Positions 43,109 to 52,382 are shown, counted from the first letter of the stretch. The stretch is DNA of 64,000 nucleotides from Comamonas avium (GCF_014836675.1 NZ_JACSQK010000002.1:310001-374000), one strand, 5' to 3'. The notes: generated by a model not told the origin, from the sequence alone. Translations and numbers: made by a program.

Positions 43109-43593
43109 GGAGACGGGTACAAAAATAGGGCGGGGACATTGTGCGGTGAGCAAGGTGCACACGCACGTTCAGCATGCTGAGAGCGGGTTGGATGCAAGGC
43201 GTGAAACCGCAATCAGCATAGACAGACAAGGCCAGGCAATATCGCGCCGCAGCGCGTGCCTGCGACACTGGATTGGCGCGGAGCACCAATCCTTTAGGCC
43301 GAAAAAATCAACCGGGGGCAATAGCCTAAGTCAGGACATGGGCTCGTGCCCCCGCATCGGATGATTCGTCAGAAGTGTAACAATCCGGCTTTCCTGCGAA
43401 GCTGACGAAACGCTGAATGCGTCGATCGGTGGTTGTCAGGCTGCCCGCAAAAGCGGTGAACTGACAACCGTCAACTGGAAAGTCGGGGGGCCGCAAAAAA
43501 CGCAGGAGATATGCGTGAAACCAAACCTTTGCCCGGAGACACACCGCGCTGCTTTCTTGAAAAGAACTTTGCAGCGCAGCGCTGCTGGTCATG
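43109..43593. other. 485-base noncoding gap with strong RNA-like structure
   Basis: No convincing gene on either strand. The middle (43313-43469) holds three consecutive stem-loops, listed separately as a candidate structured RNA; the rest holds the promoter of the secreted-protein gene. Confidence 0.5.
43313..43469. ncRNA. Candidate structured RNA (three stem-loops), strand unknown
   Basis: Stem 1: CGGGGGCA (43313-43320) with TGCCCCCG (43347-43354), continued by AGCC (43323-43326) with GGCT (43341-43344). Stem 2: CGTCAG (43367-43372) with CTGACG (43402-43407). Stem 3: GGTTGTCAG (43431-43439) with CTGACAACC (43461-43469), containing an inner CCGC-AAAA-GCGG hairpin (43445-43456). Four exact helices in 157 bases of noncoding DNA suggest a folded RNA. 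It does not match any riboswitch class I could test by eye. Confidence 0.35.
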
Positions 43594-44457
43594 TCAGCGC
43601 AATTGCCGCGCCGCAAATAAGGTTTGCGGGTTTACGTAGCTGTTCTGGGCCTGCACCAGTTGCAGCTCCCGGGCACCGGCGGTGTGCGTGTGCTGCAGCA
43701 GCTCAAACATGCTGGCTGTGGTGCGTTCCAGCGCCAGCTGGGCTGCGCCGCTGCGGCCAAAGTGCTGGCTGTAGTGGGCGGTAAACAGTGCGGCGGTTAC
43801 ATCGCCCGAACCATTGGCCTTGAACGGCAGGTGGGGTGTAGCCACCAGCCAAGCGCCCGTGGCATCGGCGGCCAGCATTTCGATGGTGCCGGCCTGAGCA
43901 TCTGGGCGGTGCACGCTGGTCACCAGCACGGCACGCGGGCCCATGGCCATCACGGCATCGACCGCTGCCAAAGTCTCATCCAGAGAGCTCACTGGCATGC
44001 CCGCCAGATAGCCCAGCTCAAACTGGTTGGGTGTCACCAGATCGGCTGCGGGCACGACGCGCTCGCGCAGCAGCACGGGGATTGCGGGGTTCACAAAGCA
44101 GCCGGACTTGGCATTGCCCATGACCGGGTCACAGGTGTAGGTCGCGTGTGGGTTGAGTGCTTTGACGCGTGCCACGGTGTCCAAAATGGCATCGGCAATA
44201 TCAGCGCCGCCCTGGTAGCCACTGAGCACCACATCCACCTTGGCCAGCGCGCCGCGCTGCTCCATGGCGTGCACGATGGCGCTGACTTCGCTGGCCGCAA
44301 TGGGTGACCCGCCCCATGCGCCGTAGCCCGTGTGGTTGGAAAAATTGACGGTGTATACCGGCCACACCTCATGTCCCAGCCGTTGCAGCGGGAACACTGC
44401 AGCCGAATTGCCAACATGGCCATAAGAAACGTGGGACTGGATGGAGAGAATATTCAT
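43594..44457 (-). CDS. pdxY: Pyridoxal kinase PdxY
   Basis: Ribokinase-fold kinase (287 aa) phosphorylating pyridoxal in the PLP salvage pathway. ATG 44457 gives MNILSIQSHVSYGHVGNSAA; an in-frame extension to 44541 is not conserved-looking. Seen: NFSNHTGYGAWGG, YTCDPVMGNAKSGCFV, TPNQFELGYLAG and the anion-hole/catalytic FKANGSGDVTAALF. Single gene. Confidence 0.94.
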   Translation of the reverse strand: MNILSIQSHVSYGHVGNSAAVFPLQRLGHEVWPVYTVNFSNHTGYGAWGGSPIAASEVSAIVHAMEQRGALAKVDVVLSGYQGGADIADAILDTVARVKALNPHATYTCDPVMGNAKSGCFVNPAIPVLLRERVVPAADLVTPNQFELGYLAGMPVSSLDETLAAVDAVMAMGPRAVLVTSVHRPDAQAGTIEMLAADATGAWLVATPHLPFKANGSGDVTAALFTAHYSQHFGRSGAAQLALERTTASMFELLQHTHTAGARELQLVQAQNSYVNPQTLFAARQLR

Positions 44458-44591
44458 AGCGCTAGGCAGTGGCAGCACAGGGTCTGCGCGGCAATCAAAT
44501 GCAATGCCGCTGATAGTAGCGCTGCGCATGTGGTGCTGCATTGAGCTAGCTGAAAACGGTGACAGTTAGTGCGTCAAATCATGGTTGACGA

Positions 44592-44612
44592 CCCGCCCTG
44601 CCTGCCAGGGTG
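44592..44612. other. GC-rich hairpin between AbiC-like and pdxY genes
   Basis: CCGCCCTG with CAGGGTGG (one G-T pair) around a 4-base loop, between the stop of the AbiC-like gene (44713) and the pdxY start. No T tract. Confidence 0.3.
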
Positions 44613-44712
44613 GGGGATGTGCTTGCGGGTGCTGTGCGGATGGCTGCCTTGGCCTTTGCCACCGGCGTGGCAAGCGACAGAGGGGCTCATTTCTGAACAG
44701 AACTCTGCAGTC

Positions 44713-45573
44713 TTAAGCCGCCGTCACCGATTGCAGTTGTGGGAAAAACTGCGTATATCCCGCCACAAACTTCTGGTGCTTGGTGGCATGCAGGTCCAGC
44801 TCTTCGAGCAGCTCGTACTTTTCAATCAGCTGTTTGAAAGCAAAAAACGCGTTCTTTGTGTTGTTGGTGGCGGCGTACATGGCAATGGCCTCAAAAGCCT
44901 CCTGGTTGATGATGGCCTTGAGGATGTTGGCGTAGAACATGTGGTCGGTGTGCGAGTCCTGCGGAAACTTCTGGTCTATGAACTTGAGCATTTCAAACAA
45001 GATGGATATGAAGTGGTCAATCTCGCTGTGGTCGGCCATCAGCACCATGCGCGCCTCTTCCAGCGTAGGCTGGCTGCGCGCCTGTGCCATCAGCAACTGC
45101 AAGGGGCTGCCTGCAGGCGTGTCGCCTTCGGCATCGTGGTGTTCGTTGATTTTTTCAAACGTGGTGTTGAACAGCTTGAGCAGCGAGAAGAAGGTGTTCT
45201 CAAATGCATCCAGCCGCTGCGCCCGGATCTGCTCGGTGAACAGGCGCACATTGCTCTCGGCAGCCACCGTGGATTTCTTCAGCTCATCCATCGTGGCGGT
45301 CAGTTCTCGCCGCTGCAGGCGCAAGGTGAACAGCAGGGCCAGAAACGAGAAAAAACTCAAGATGGGGTTGAGCACACCGCCTAAAAAGTCGCCCGACAGC
45401 CCCAGCGCCTCAGCACGGCTCATGCCCTCGCCGTTGTTGGCCCCTTCCAGCCAGGTCAGGTAGTTGCTCTCAAAATCGACATAGGTCTTGATGTAGAACC
45501 ATGCCGTGCAAGCCAGCAAAAAGACGGCAATGAATTCGAGCAAGTGGATTTCTTGCCATGCTTTTTTGAACAT
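44713..45573 (-). CDS. AbiC-like putative phage abortive infection protein, membrane-anchored
   Basis: 286-residue protein. Two TM segments (about residues 13-30 and 63-84) are followed by a coiled coil (LRLQRRELTATMDELKKSTV) and a helical cytoplasmic domain. It has the layout of the putAbiC family (Pfam PF16872): FENTFFSLLKLFNTTFEKI, ISILFEMLKFIDQKF, FYANILKAIINQEAFEAIAMY, and FKQLIEKYELLEELDL. AbiC of Lactococcus aborts phage infection by an unknown mechanism. ATG 45573 has GGAG upstream. It is the last of four minus-strand membrane-protein genes. Defence is an inference from the family name and fold only. Confidence 0.72.
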   Translation of the reverse strand: MFKKAWQEIHLLEFIAVFLLACTAWFYIKTYVDFESNYLTWLEGANNGEGMSRAEALGLSGDFLGGVLNPILSFFSFLALLFTLRLQRRELTATMDELKKSTVAAESNVRLFTEQIRAQRLDAFENTFFSLLKLFNTTFEKINEHHDAEGDTPAGSPLQLLMAQARSQPTLEEARMVLMADHSEIDHFISILFEMLKFIDQKFPQDSHTDHMFYANILKAIINQEAFEAIAMYAATNNTKNAFFAFKQLIEKYELLEELDLHATKHQKFVAGYTQFFPQLQSVTAA

Positions 45574-45878
45574 ATTCCCGGAGCCTCCAAGCCTGTGCGG
45601 GACAGTGTAAATGTTGGGGCTGGCGATCCGCTAAAGGATTGTCTGGCCGGGGTGCAAAGTTGCGGGTTTGCTGAGGCTTAAAGTAAATCCCTCTTTCAGC
45701 GCAGGCGGTTGAAGCGCAGACAGCTTTTTTTGATGGCTGTGCGGGCGAGCCAGCCCATCGGTAGCCAGTCTCTGTACAGCCAGCGCAAACCATCTGGGTG
45801 CTTGAAAGGAACGTTGCAGTGCATCCATGCACCACATTCAAAGTTTGCGCCGCGAGTGGTCAAGACCACTGCGTCGCT
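45574..45878. other. 305-base gap between the DUF817 and AbiC-like genes
   Basis: A 68-codon minus-strand frame (45631-45837) is present but has no RBS, domain or other support. I see no terminator or RNA gene. Confidence 0.4.
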
Positions 45879-46775
45879 TCAGTGGGGTACATGGATCTTG
45901 GCCTTGATGTGCTTGAGGTTGGCCACGATGGTGAAGGTCATCACCACCAGCATGGACCACGAGCTCCACTTGCCCACGTGCACGGCCGACCAGGCACCCA
46001 GCTGATTGGGGTAGCTCCAGACCCCGGCGAAGGTGGAGATGTTTTCGGCCAGCCAGATAAAGAAGCCGATCAGCACAAAAGCCAGCAGCAGTGGCATGTG
46101 GCGGTCGCGGTCCAGCGGGCGAAAGGTCACGGTGGTGCGTGCGTACAGGCCCAGCGCGCAGGCGGCCAGATACCAGCGGTAGTCGCCAATGTAGTGGTGG
46201 GTGAAGAAGTTGGCGTAGATCAGCACGGCGATCAGCGCTGCCATCCAGTGCGGCGGGTGGTGCTGGATGCGCAGATCAAACAGGCGCCACGCCTGGATGA
46301 TGTAACTGCCCACCGCGGCGTACATGAAGCCTGAGAACAGCGGCACGCCCCACAGCTTGGTGTAGGCAAAGTCGGGGTAGGCCCAGGACTTGATGCCGCT
46401 GGAGGTCTTGAACACCTCCAGTGCAAAACCCACGATGTGGAACAGGCAGATGGCTTTGAGCTCATCCCAGGTCTCCAGTCTGGTTGCCACCATGGCCACC
46501 TGAATGGCCAGCGCCGCCAGCAGCAGCACGTCGTAGCGCGGCATGCCCAGCACACCGCCGCGTGGCACGGCGAACACGGCCAGAAAGAACAGTCCCACAA
46601 ACAGGCAACTGCGCGCCTCCTTGATGCCAAACCACAGAAACTCCAGCCCCACCCGCTGCAGCCCACGCGGCTGCCAGTGGCGCGACGGGTGCATTAAAAA
46701 CTCATCCAGTCTGTTCAGGGAAGCCAGCGTGCTGGTGCTGGCAGTGGTTGAGCTCGGCGGGGGCGTGGCGGACAT
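45879..46775 (-). CDS. DUF817 integral membrane protein
   Basis: 298-residue inner-membrane protein with about eight TM segments after a Ser/Thr-rich N-terminus. Matches the DUF817 pattern: FHIVGFALEVFKTSSGIKSW, YPDFAYTKLWGVPLFSGFMY, VGSYIIQAWRLFDLRI and VWSYPNQLGAWSAVHVGKWS. Family members occur sporadically in proteobacteria; no function is known. Conserved His/Asp/Tyr in the membrane suggest an enzyme or carotenoid/lipid-like role, but nothing firm. No clear RBS. Confidence 0.85.
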   Translation of the reverse strand: MSATPPPSSTTASTSTLASLNRLDEFLMHPSRHWQPRGLQRVGLEFLWFGIKEARSCLFVGLFFLAVFAVPRGGVLGMPRYDVLLLAALAIQVAMVATRLETWDELKAICLFHIVGFALEVFKTSSGIKSWAYPDFAYTKLWGVPLFSGFMYAAVGSYIIQAWRLFDLRIQHHPPHWMAALIAVLIYANFFTHHYIGDYRWYLAACALGLYARTTVTFRPLDRDRHMPLLLAFVLIGFFIWLAENISTFAGVWSYPNQLGAWSAVHVGKWSSWSMLVVMTFTIVANLKHIKAKIHVPH

Positions 46776-46912
46776 GCGAGAGGGCGAGCGCGGTGGCGCT
46801 GGTGGAGCGGGGTTGGGATAAGCGCGAGTATGCCTTCAGGATGCTGCTGACGCTTTTGCAGCAAGCGTGGGTGGCTCAATTTTCAGAAAACGCTCACCAC
46901 ACAGCGGCTAAC

Positions 46913-47968
46913 TCAGTGCTCCACCATCGCTGCAGACAATCGCAGATCACGGCCCAGCATGCGCTCGATCAGGGCGGGCAGGCTAAAGCCGGAGGACAGT
47001 ACGGCGCTCACCTTGCGCGGCTGGGTCAGCCCGGCATCCAGCTGTTCGGGCGTGCCCAGGTCAAACACAAAGCTGTAGCTTGGCTCCTGGCCCATGCGCA
47101 GGTCGGTCAGCAGCACGCGCCCTTCGTGCACCTGCATGCGGATGGGGCCTTGGGTAAAGCGCTGCATGGCCTGCACGGCGGGTACGCTAGCCCAGCGTTG
47201 CAGGTACGCGCTGCCGCGTTCTGTGGCGCTCAGGGGGATGTGATGCCCCTGATCGAGCAGGCTGTAAAAGCCCTCGTAGCTGTGTGTGGGCGTAATGGCC
47301 AGCACCCGCCACAGCACGGTGTTGAACGGCGTGGCATAGACAAACAGCTGGGCTTGCTGCACGTTGGGCACACCTTGCTCGGCCAGCGCATGCTGGGCCA
47401 CGGTGCGCACATGGTGCTGTGCGCCCACGCTCCACAGCAGGTAGCAGCAACTGAAGGCCAGCGCCCAGCGGTTGGGGCCTTGCCAGTCCATCCCGCGCCG
47501 CGCGCGCAGGCCGGACAGCAGCAGGCCCAGCAGCAGCGGCAGCGTGTAGAGCGGATCGATGATGAACACGCTGCCCACGGCAAAGGCGTGGTCGGTAAAG
47601 GGCTGCATGAACTGCGTGCCATAGCTGGTCATGGCGTCAATGCCCACATGCGTGAGCAGCGCCAGCAGCCAGGCCAGTGTCCAGCGCGCCGTCAAATTCG
47701 GTGCATCCGCTGGGGCTTTGCGGTCGACCAGCTTGTGCGTCAGCCAGCCCAACAGCGGAGCGGCCAGCGTCACAAAGAACAGTGCATGCGACTCGGCCCG
47801 GTGGCGCACCATGTTCAGCAGATCGTTGCCATGGTCAATCAGCACATCCAGATCGGGCAGCGTGCCTGCTACAGCGCCAACAAGAGCAGCTTTGGTAAAG
47901 CCAGTGCGCCTGCCCATGACGGCGCAAGTGACGCTGGCGCCGAGCACGGCTTGGGTCAGAGAGTCCAT
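46913..47968 (-). CDS. YdjM-type membrane-bound metal-dependent hydrolase
   Basis: 351-residue protein of PF04307 (YdjM/LexA-binding inner-membrane hydrolase). N-terminal MDSLTQAVLGASVTCAVMG, GTLPDLDVLIDHGND, HRAESHALFFV and THVGIDAMTSYGTQFMQPF give the conserved His/Asp metal-ligand set in about four TM segments. The C-terminal about 170 residues form a soluble, probably periplasmic domain. E. coli YdjM is SOS-regulated; I see no LexA box here. Substrate unknown. Confidence 0.85.
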   Translation of the reverse strand: MDSLTQAVLGASVTCAVMGRRTGFTKAALVGAVAGTLPDLDVLIDHGNDLLNMVRHRAESHALFFVTLAAPLLGWLTHKLVDRKAPADAPNLTARWTLAWLLALLTHVGIDAMTSYGTQFMQPFTDHAFAVGSVFIIDPLYTLPLLLGLLLSGLRARRGMDWQGPNRWALAFSCCYLLWSVGAQHHVRTVAQHALAEQGVPNVQQAQLFVYATPFNTVLWRVLAITPTHSYEGFYSLLDQGHHIPLSATERGSAYLQRWASVPAVQAMQRFTQGPIRMQVHEGRVLLTDLRMGQEPSYSFVFDLGTPEQLDAGLTQPRKVSAVLSSGFSLPALIERMLGRDLRLSAAMVEH

Positions 47969-48071
47969 GTGGTGGTGGTTCTTGCGAGAAAGTGATGCGG
48001 TGAAGGCCGGTGTGGGGGAGCAGGCCAGGCCCGTATTAGGGGAGCCGCAAGAGGGAAAGTTCTATTCAAAC

Positions 48072-48923
48072 TCAAGGCCGCTGCCTCATCCATGCTTCAT
48101 GCTCTTGGTTGAGGCTTTCTTGCGTGGCTTTTAAGAGTCTGTTCATACTGGTGTGAATATGTTCCACAGGTTCTGAGTGTGCGAGCGCATTTCTGTATTT
48201 GCGTAGTTGCCCCAGCATTTGGGCGGTTGTGTTTTTTATAATTCCAGATGCGTGAAGGTGCTTTAGATTTAATCGTGAGCTACCGTTTTTATTATTTTTA
48301 TCAGAAAATCCAGCGTCATTGATGATGTTTCTTGCAAGTTCTTCGAGCGCATGATATTCCTTTAGGAATTGACTCGTCGGCATAAACGCATAATTATCTT
48401 CTGCTTTGTTATTTTCGTTCTCTTGATTTTCTATTTTATTTATTATTTTATTGCTGGTCTTTTCAATCGATGTGGGGTCGATAATATTTATGATGAATAG
48501 AAAATTAGATATGATGGTGGCGATTGCAAAAGAATTAGCCAAAGATACGGTGATTGTGGATAGGTTGTCGAAGTGAGGTTCGATCTTGTTGTGCAAGAAC
48601 AAGGTAGAGATGCAAAAGAAAATACTTAGAAAAACCAGGATAGACAATGTTTTTAAGGCGCTGAACTGCTCCTTGTCGCTTTCCTCAATGATTTCGTGAA
48701 GCGTGGGGTCGTTGGAGGCCTTGCTGTGTTGGTTGCCAATAAAAAATATATACCCAGTTATTGTCAGGCCATAAATGGCACCCAGGGTTTGAGGCAGTAA
48801 TGAGTATAGATATAAAATCTTATTTTCATTGAGCTGCTGATAGATTTCACGATTGAATAGAATCGATACCAAAGATAAAATGAATATTGAAAATAGTAAA
48901 AAATAGTCTGTTTTTTTATTCAT
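48072..48923 (-). CDS. AT-rich membrane protein with C-terminal HEPN-like domain
   Basis: 283-residue protein. Four TM segments (about 7-24, 41-62, 88-110, 122-146) and a Lys/Asn/Glu-rich linker precede a helical C-terminal domain (YHALEELARNIINDAGF to the end) containing RKYRNALAHSEP. The RNALAH string fits the Rx4-6H motif of HEPN domains, which are often RNases in toxin or anti-phage systems. The gene is clearly AT-rich and Asn/Lys/Ile-rich against its neighbours, a sign of recent transfer. ATG 48923 with AGAGAAG upstream. I recognise no named family; HEPN is an inference. Confidence 0.7.
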   Translation of the reverse strand: MNKKTDYFLLFSIFILSLVSILFNREIYQQLNENKILYLYSLLPQTLGAIYGLTITGYIFFIGNQHSKASNDPTLHEIIEESDKEQFSALKTLSILVFLSIFFCISTLFLHNKIEPHFDNLSTITVSLANSFAIATIISNFLFIINIIDPTSIEKTSNKIINKIENQENENNKAEDNYAFMPTSQFLKEYHALEELARNIINDAGFSDKNNKNGSSRLNLKHLHASGIIKNTTAQMLGQLRKYRNALAHSEPVEHIHTSMNRLLKATQESLNQEHEAWMRQRP

Positions 48924-49263
48924 GGTACTTCTCTTAAATAGAAAAAATGAATGGTTACAAGTTGGTGAATGCCGGTGTTTTTCAACGCCTTTAACCTGCG
49001 CTCAGGCGCATGCATGCATCGCCACCTAACTTGTCGCAACTGCCCGAGCCTAGCCTAGTCAGCGCGTAGCGTGTTTTGCGGCACCAGCCCGGGGGCTGGT
49101 GCCTCAGGTCGTTGGAATGCAGCAGGGCGAGTTGGGTGGCCGGCTTGCCGCGCGATCAGCGGCCTCTGCCAGCAAACGCCCAGCAGGGACTGAAAAATAG
49201 TGAAATCAGCCAATCACACCAATCACACCAAGCGCAGAAAGCTATAAAAATAAATAAAACAGC
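48924..49263. other. 340-base gap beside gatB
   Basis: It holds the hairpin at 49080-49103 and AT-rich sequence upstream of the HEPN-like gene, likely its promoter. Two direct copies of CAATCACAC lie near 49212-49229. No gene supported. Confidence 0.4.
49080..49103. other. Perfect 10-bp hairpin
   Basis: GGCACCAGCC (49080-49089), CGGG, GGCTGGTGCC (49094-49103). It lies between the HEPN-like gene and the gatB terminator, at the edge of the AT-rich insertion. Confidence 0.4.
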
Positions 49264-49291
49264 AATAAAAAAGCCTCCCGAAGGAGGCTTT
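49264..49291 (-). terminator. Rho-independent terminator of gatCAB
   Basis: AAAGCCTCC (49270-49278) with GGAGGCTTT (49283-49291), loop CGAA; on the minus strand it runs into TTTTTTATTG. It lies 38 bases past the gatB stop. Confidence 0.9.
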
Positions 49292-49329
49292 GTCTTTCGC
49301 GACAAAAACGCCGCAACAAGCTGCCAGCG

Positions 49330-50775
49330 TTAAGCCAGCTTGGCTTTCAGTACTTCATTGACCTGAGCCGGGTTGGCCTTGCCCTTAGAGGCCTTCATCA
49401 CCTGACCGACCAGGGCGTTGAACGCCTTGTCCTTGCCCGCCCGGTATTGCTCAACGTTGCCGGGGTTGGCGGCAATCACCTCGTCAATGATGGCCTCCAG
49501 CGCGCCGGTGTCGTTCATTTGTTTGAGGCCCTTGGCCTCGATGACTGCATCAATGTCAGAGCCTTCGCCCGTCCACAGCGCCTCAAACACCTGCTTGGCG
49601 GCGTTGTTGGAGATGGTGCCGTCCGAGATGCGGGCAATCATGGCGGCCAGCTGTTCGCTGGTGACCTTGACGGCGTCCATGCCGATTTCTTCGGTGTTCA
49701 GGCGGCGCGAGATCTCGCCCATCACCCAGTTGCTGGCCAGTTTGGCCTGACCGCAGGCCTTGGCGGTGCGCTCAAAGTAGGCGGCCATGTCTTGCGACTG
49801 GGTCAGCGTGGTGGCGTCGTACTCGGGCAGGCCGTAGCTTTCAACAAAGCGGGCGGCCATGGCGCGGGGCAGCTCGGGCATGGCTGCCTTCACTTCCTGC
49901 ACCCAGCTGTCGGCCACTACCAGGGGTGGCAGATCGGGATCGGGGAAGTAGCGGTAGTCAGCGGCGTCTTCCTTGGTGCGCATGGCGCGGGTCTCGCCCG
50001 TGTCGGGGTTGAAGAGTACGGTGGCTTGCTGGATGCTGTAGCCGTCTTCGATCTGGTCAATCTGCCAGCGAATTTCGTAGTCGATGGCGATCTGCATGTT
50101 CTTGAACGAGTTCAAGTTCTTGATTTCGCGGCGCGTGCCCAGCGGTGCACCGGGCTTGCGCACGGACACGTTGGCGTCGCAGCGGAAGCTGCCTTCTTGC
50201 ATGTTGCCGTCGCAGATGCCAATCCAGGTGACGATTTTGTGCAGCTCTTTGGCGTAGGCCACGGCTTCTTCGGTCGAGCGCATGTCCGGCTCGGTCACGA
50301 TCTCCAGCAGGGGCGTGCCCGCGCGGTTCAGGTCAATGCCGGACTCGGTGGGGAACTGGTCGTGCACGGACTTGCCCGCGTCTTCTTCCAGGTGGGCGCG
50401 CACCAGGCGCACGGTGTGGGGCTTGTCGCCCACGTAGAAGCTGACTTCACCGCCTTGCACCACGGGAATCTCGAACTGCGAGATCTGGTAGCCCTTGGGC
50501 AGATCGGGGTAGAAGTAGTTTTTGCGCGCAAAAATGCTGCGCGGCGCAATGGTCGAGCCCAGCGCCAGACCAAGCTTGATGGCGCATGCCACTGCCTGCT
50601 GGTTCATCACGGGCAGGGTGCCGGGCAGGGCCAGATCTACCGCGCAGGCCTGGGTGTTGGGCTCGGCGCCAAAGGCGGTACTGGCGCGGCTGAAGATCTT
50701 GCTGTTTGTGGCCAGCTGGGTATGGGTTTCAAAGCCGATAACGACTTCGTAGCCCTGAATCAGTTTCGCAGTCAT
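49330..50775 (-). CDS. gatB: Asp-tRNA(Asn)/Glu-tRNA(Gln) amidotransferase subunit B
   Basis: GatB (481 aa) activates the mischarged tRNA with ATP and receives ammonia from GatA. Seen: [54 protein letters not shown], and [15 protein letters not shown] of the tail domain plus C-terminal [16 protein letters not shown] (tRNA-binding YqeY-like helix bundle). Last gene of the operon, separated from gatA by repeat copy C. Confidence 0.96.
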   Translation of the reverse strand: MTAKLIQGYEVVIGFETHTQLATNSKIFSRASTAFGAEPNTQACAVDLALPGTLPVMNQQAVACAIKLGLALGSTIAPRSIFARKNYFYPDLPKGYQISQFEIPVVQGGEVSFYVGDKPHTVRLVRAHLEEDAGKSVHDQFPTESGIDLNRAGTPLLEIVTEPDMRSTEEAVAYAKELHKIVTWIGICDGNMQEGSFRCDANVSVRKPGAPLGTRREIKNLNSFKNMQIAIDYEIRWQIDQIEDGYSIQQATVLFNPDTGETRAMRTKEDAADYRYFPDPDLPPLVVADSWVQEVKAAMPELPRAMAARFVESYGLPEYDATTLTQSQDMAAYFERTAKACGQAKLASNWVMGEISRRLNTEEIGMDAVKVTSEQLAAMIARISDGTISNNAAKQVFEALWTGEGSDIDAVIEAKGLKQMNDTGALEAIIDEVIAANPGNVEQYRAGKDKAFNALVGQVMKASKGKANPAQVNEVLKAKLA

Positions 50776-50797
50776 GTGCTGTATGTCCTAGCTGCTG

Positions 50798-50891
50798 TTA
50801 ATTAGTGAGCTGTCAGCGCTTATGTATGCTGGTTTTCAAAGTGTTTTGTATTTGAAAACCTTATGGCACAAGCGCTGATAGCTATCAGTTC
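50798..50891. repeat. Interspersed palindromic spacer repeat, copy C
   Basis: Outer arms GAGCTGTCAGCGCTT (50807-50821) and AAGCGCTGATAGCTA (50870-50884); inner arms GGTTTTCAAA (50831-50840) and TTTGAAAACC (50851-50860), exact complements. It fills most of the gap between gatA and gatB and abuts the gatA stop. Confidence 0.75.
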
Positions 50892-52382
50892 TTAAATGCC
50901 TGCGGGGCGCTGCAAGTGAAAGTCGGTCGCTTGCTGGAAGCGGTGCGCGGCGTTGAGCAGCTTGCCTTCGCTGAAGTAGTTGCCAATCAGCTGCAGCCCC
51001 ACAGGCATGCCAGCGTCACCAAAGCCTGCGGGCAGGCTCAGGCCGGGCAGGCCCGCCAGCGATGCGGGCAGGGTGAAGATGTCAGCCAGATAGTTGCTCA
51101 CCGGATCAGACTTGCCGCCAATGGCCCACGCCGTGGTGGGGGCTGCGGGGCCGGCGATGACGTCGCAGTCCTTGAACGCGGTCTGGAAGTCGTCGGCAAT
51201 CATGCGGCGAATGCGCTGCGCCTGCAGGTAGTAGGCGTCGTAGTAGCCCTCAGACAGTACATAGGCACCAATCATGATGCGGCGCTTGACCTCGTCGCCA
51301 AAGCCTTCGGCGCGGGTCTTTTTGTACATGTCGTTCAGGTCGGCATACTTTTGCGCGCGGTGACCGAACTTCACGCCGTCAAAGCGCGACAGGTTGGACG
51401 AGGCCTCTGCGGGCGCAAGGATGTAGTACACGGGCACGGACAGCTCGGTGCGTGGCAGCGTGATGGGCACCAGCTTGGCACCCAGCTTTTCGTATTCCTT
51501 GAGCGATGCATCCACGGCGGCGCGCACGTCGGCAGACAAACCGTCACCAAAAAACTCGGCAGGCACGCCAATGCGCAGGCCTTCAATGCTGTCGTTGAGC
51601 TGGGCAGTGAAGTCCTCTGCTGGCACGTCAAGGCTGGTGGAGTCGCGGTCCAGATCTGGGCCGCACATCTCGCTCAGCAAGAGGGCACAGTCCTCGGCGC
51701 TGCGGCCCATGGGGCCTGCCTGGTCCAGGCTGGAGGCAAACGCGATCATGCCGTAGCGGCTGGCGCGGCCATAGGTGGGCTTGATGCCGGTAATGCCGCA
51801 AAACGATGCGGGCTGGCGGATCGAGCCGCCGGTGTCAGTGCCGGTGACCGCAGGGGCCAGACGGGCTGCCACGGCAGCGGCGGAGCCGCCCGAGGAGCCA
51901 CCGGGCACGCGCTCGATGTTCCATGGGTTGCGCACGGGCTGGGCCGCGTCAAAGCCCACGGGGGCGATGGCCGAGTTTTCGTTGGCGCCGCCCATGGCGA
52001 ATTCGTCGCAATTGAGCTTGCCCAGCGTGACCGCGCCGGACGCGGTCAGCTTGGTCACCACCGTTGCATCAAAGGGCGACTGGTAGCCCTTGAGCATTTT
52101 GGAGGCTGCGGTGGTGGGGAAGTCCTTGGTCACAAAGATGTCTTTGTGCGCAATTGGCACGCCGGCCAGACGGCCGCCCTTGCCTTGGGCAATCAGCGCG
52201 TCTGCAGCCCTGGCCTGAGCCAGGGTGGTGTCTTCGTGGATGGCTACAAAAGCGCCCAGATGCTTGTGCTGCTTGGCGCGGGCCAGAAAGTGTTGCGCGG
52301 CTTCAACGGCGGAAATTTCTTTGCTCTTGAGCTGGGCAGCCAGTTCGGCCACGCCCAGTTGGTGCAGTTCGGTATTGCTCAT
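50892..52382 (-). CDS. gatA: Asp-tRNA(Asn)/Glu-tRNA(Gln) amidotransferase subunit A
   Basis: Amidase-signature glutaminase (496 aa) producing ammonia from glutamine for GatB. The catalytic Ser-Ser-Lys set is visible: Lys80 in GVPIAHKD, Ser163 in [12 protein letters not shown] and nucleophile Ser187 in [12 protein letters not shown]. Also [20 protein letters not shown]. Length is normal. It follows gatC by 21 bases. Confidence 0.96.
   Translation of the reverse strand: MSNTELHQLGVAELAAQLKSKEISAVEAAQHFLARAKQHKHLGAFVAIHEDTTLAQARAADALIAQGKGGRLAGVPIAHKDIFVTKDFPTTAASKMLKGYQSPFDATVVTKLTASGAVTLGKLNCDEFAMGGANENSAIAPVGFDAAQPVRNPWNIERVPGGSSGGSAAAVAARLAPAVTGTDTGGSIRQPASFCGITGIKPTYGRASRYGMIAFASSLDQAGPMGRSAEDCALLLSEMCGPDLDRDSTSLDVPAEDFTAQLNDSIEGLRIGVPAEFFGDGLSADVRAAVDASLKEYEKLGAKLVPITLPRTELSVPVYYILAPAEASSNLSRFDGVKFGHRAQKYADLNDMYKKTRAEGFGDEVKRRIMIGAYVLSEGYYDAYYLQAQRIRRMIADDFQTAFKDCDVIAGPAAPTTAWAIGGKSDPVSNYLADIFTLPASLAGLPGLSLPAGFGDAGMPVGLQLIGNYFSEGKLLNAAHRFQQATDFHLQRPAGI

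Noticed and set aside
49447-50805. 452-codon plus-strand frame across gatB
   Set aside because: Antisense shadow of gatB caused by third-position GC bias.
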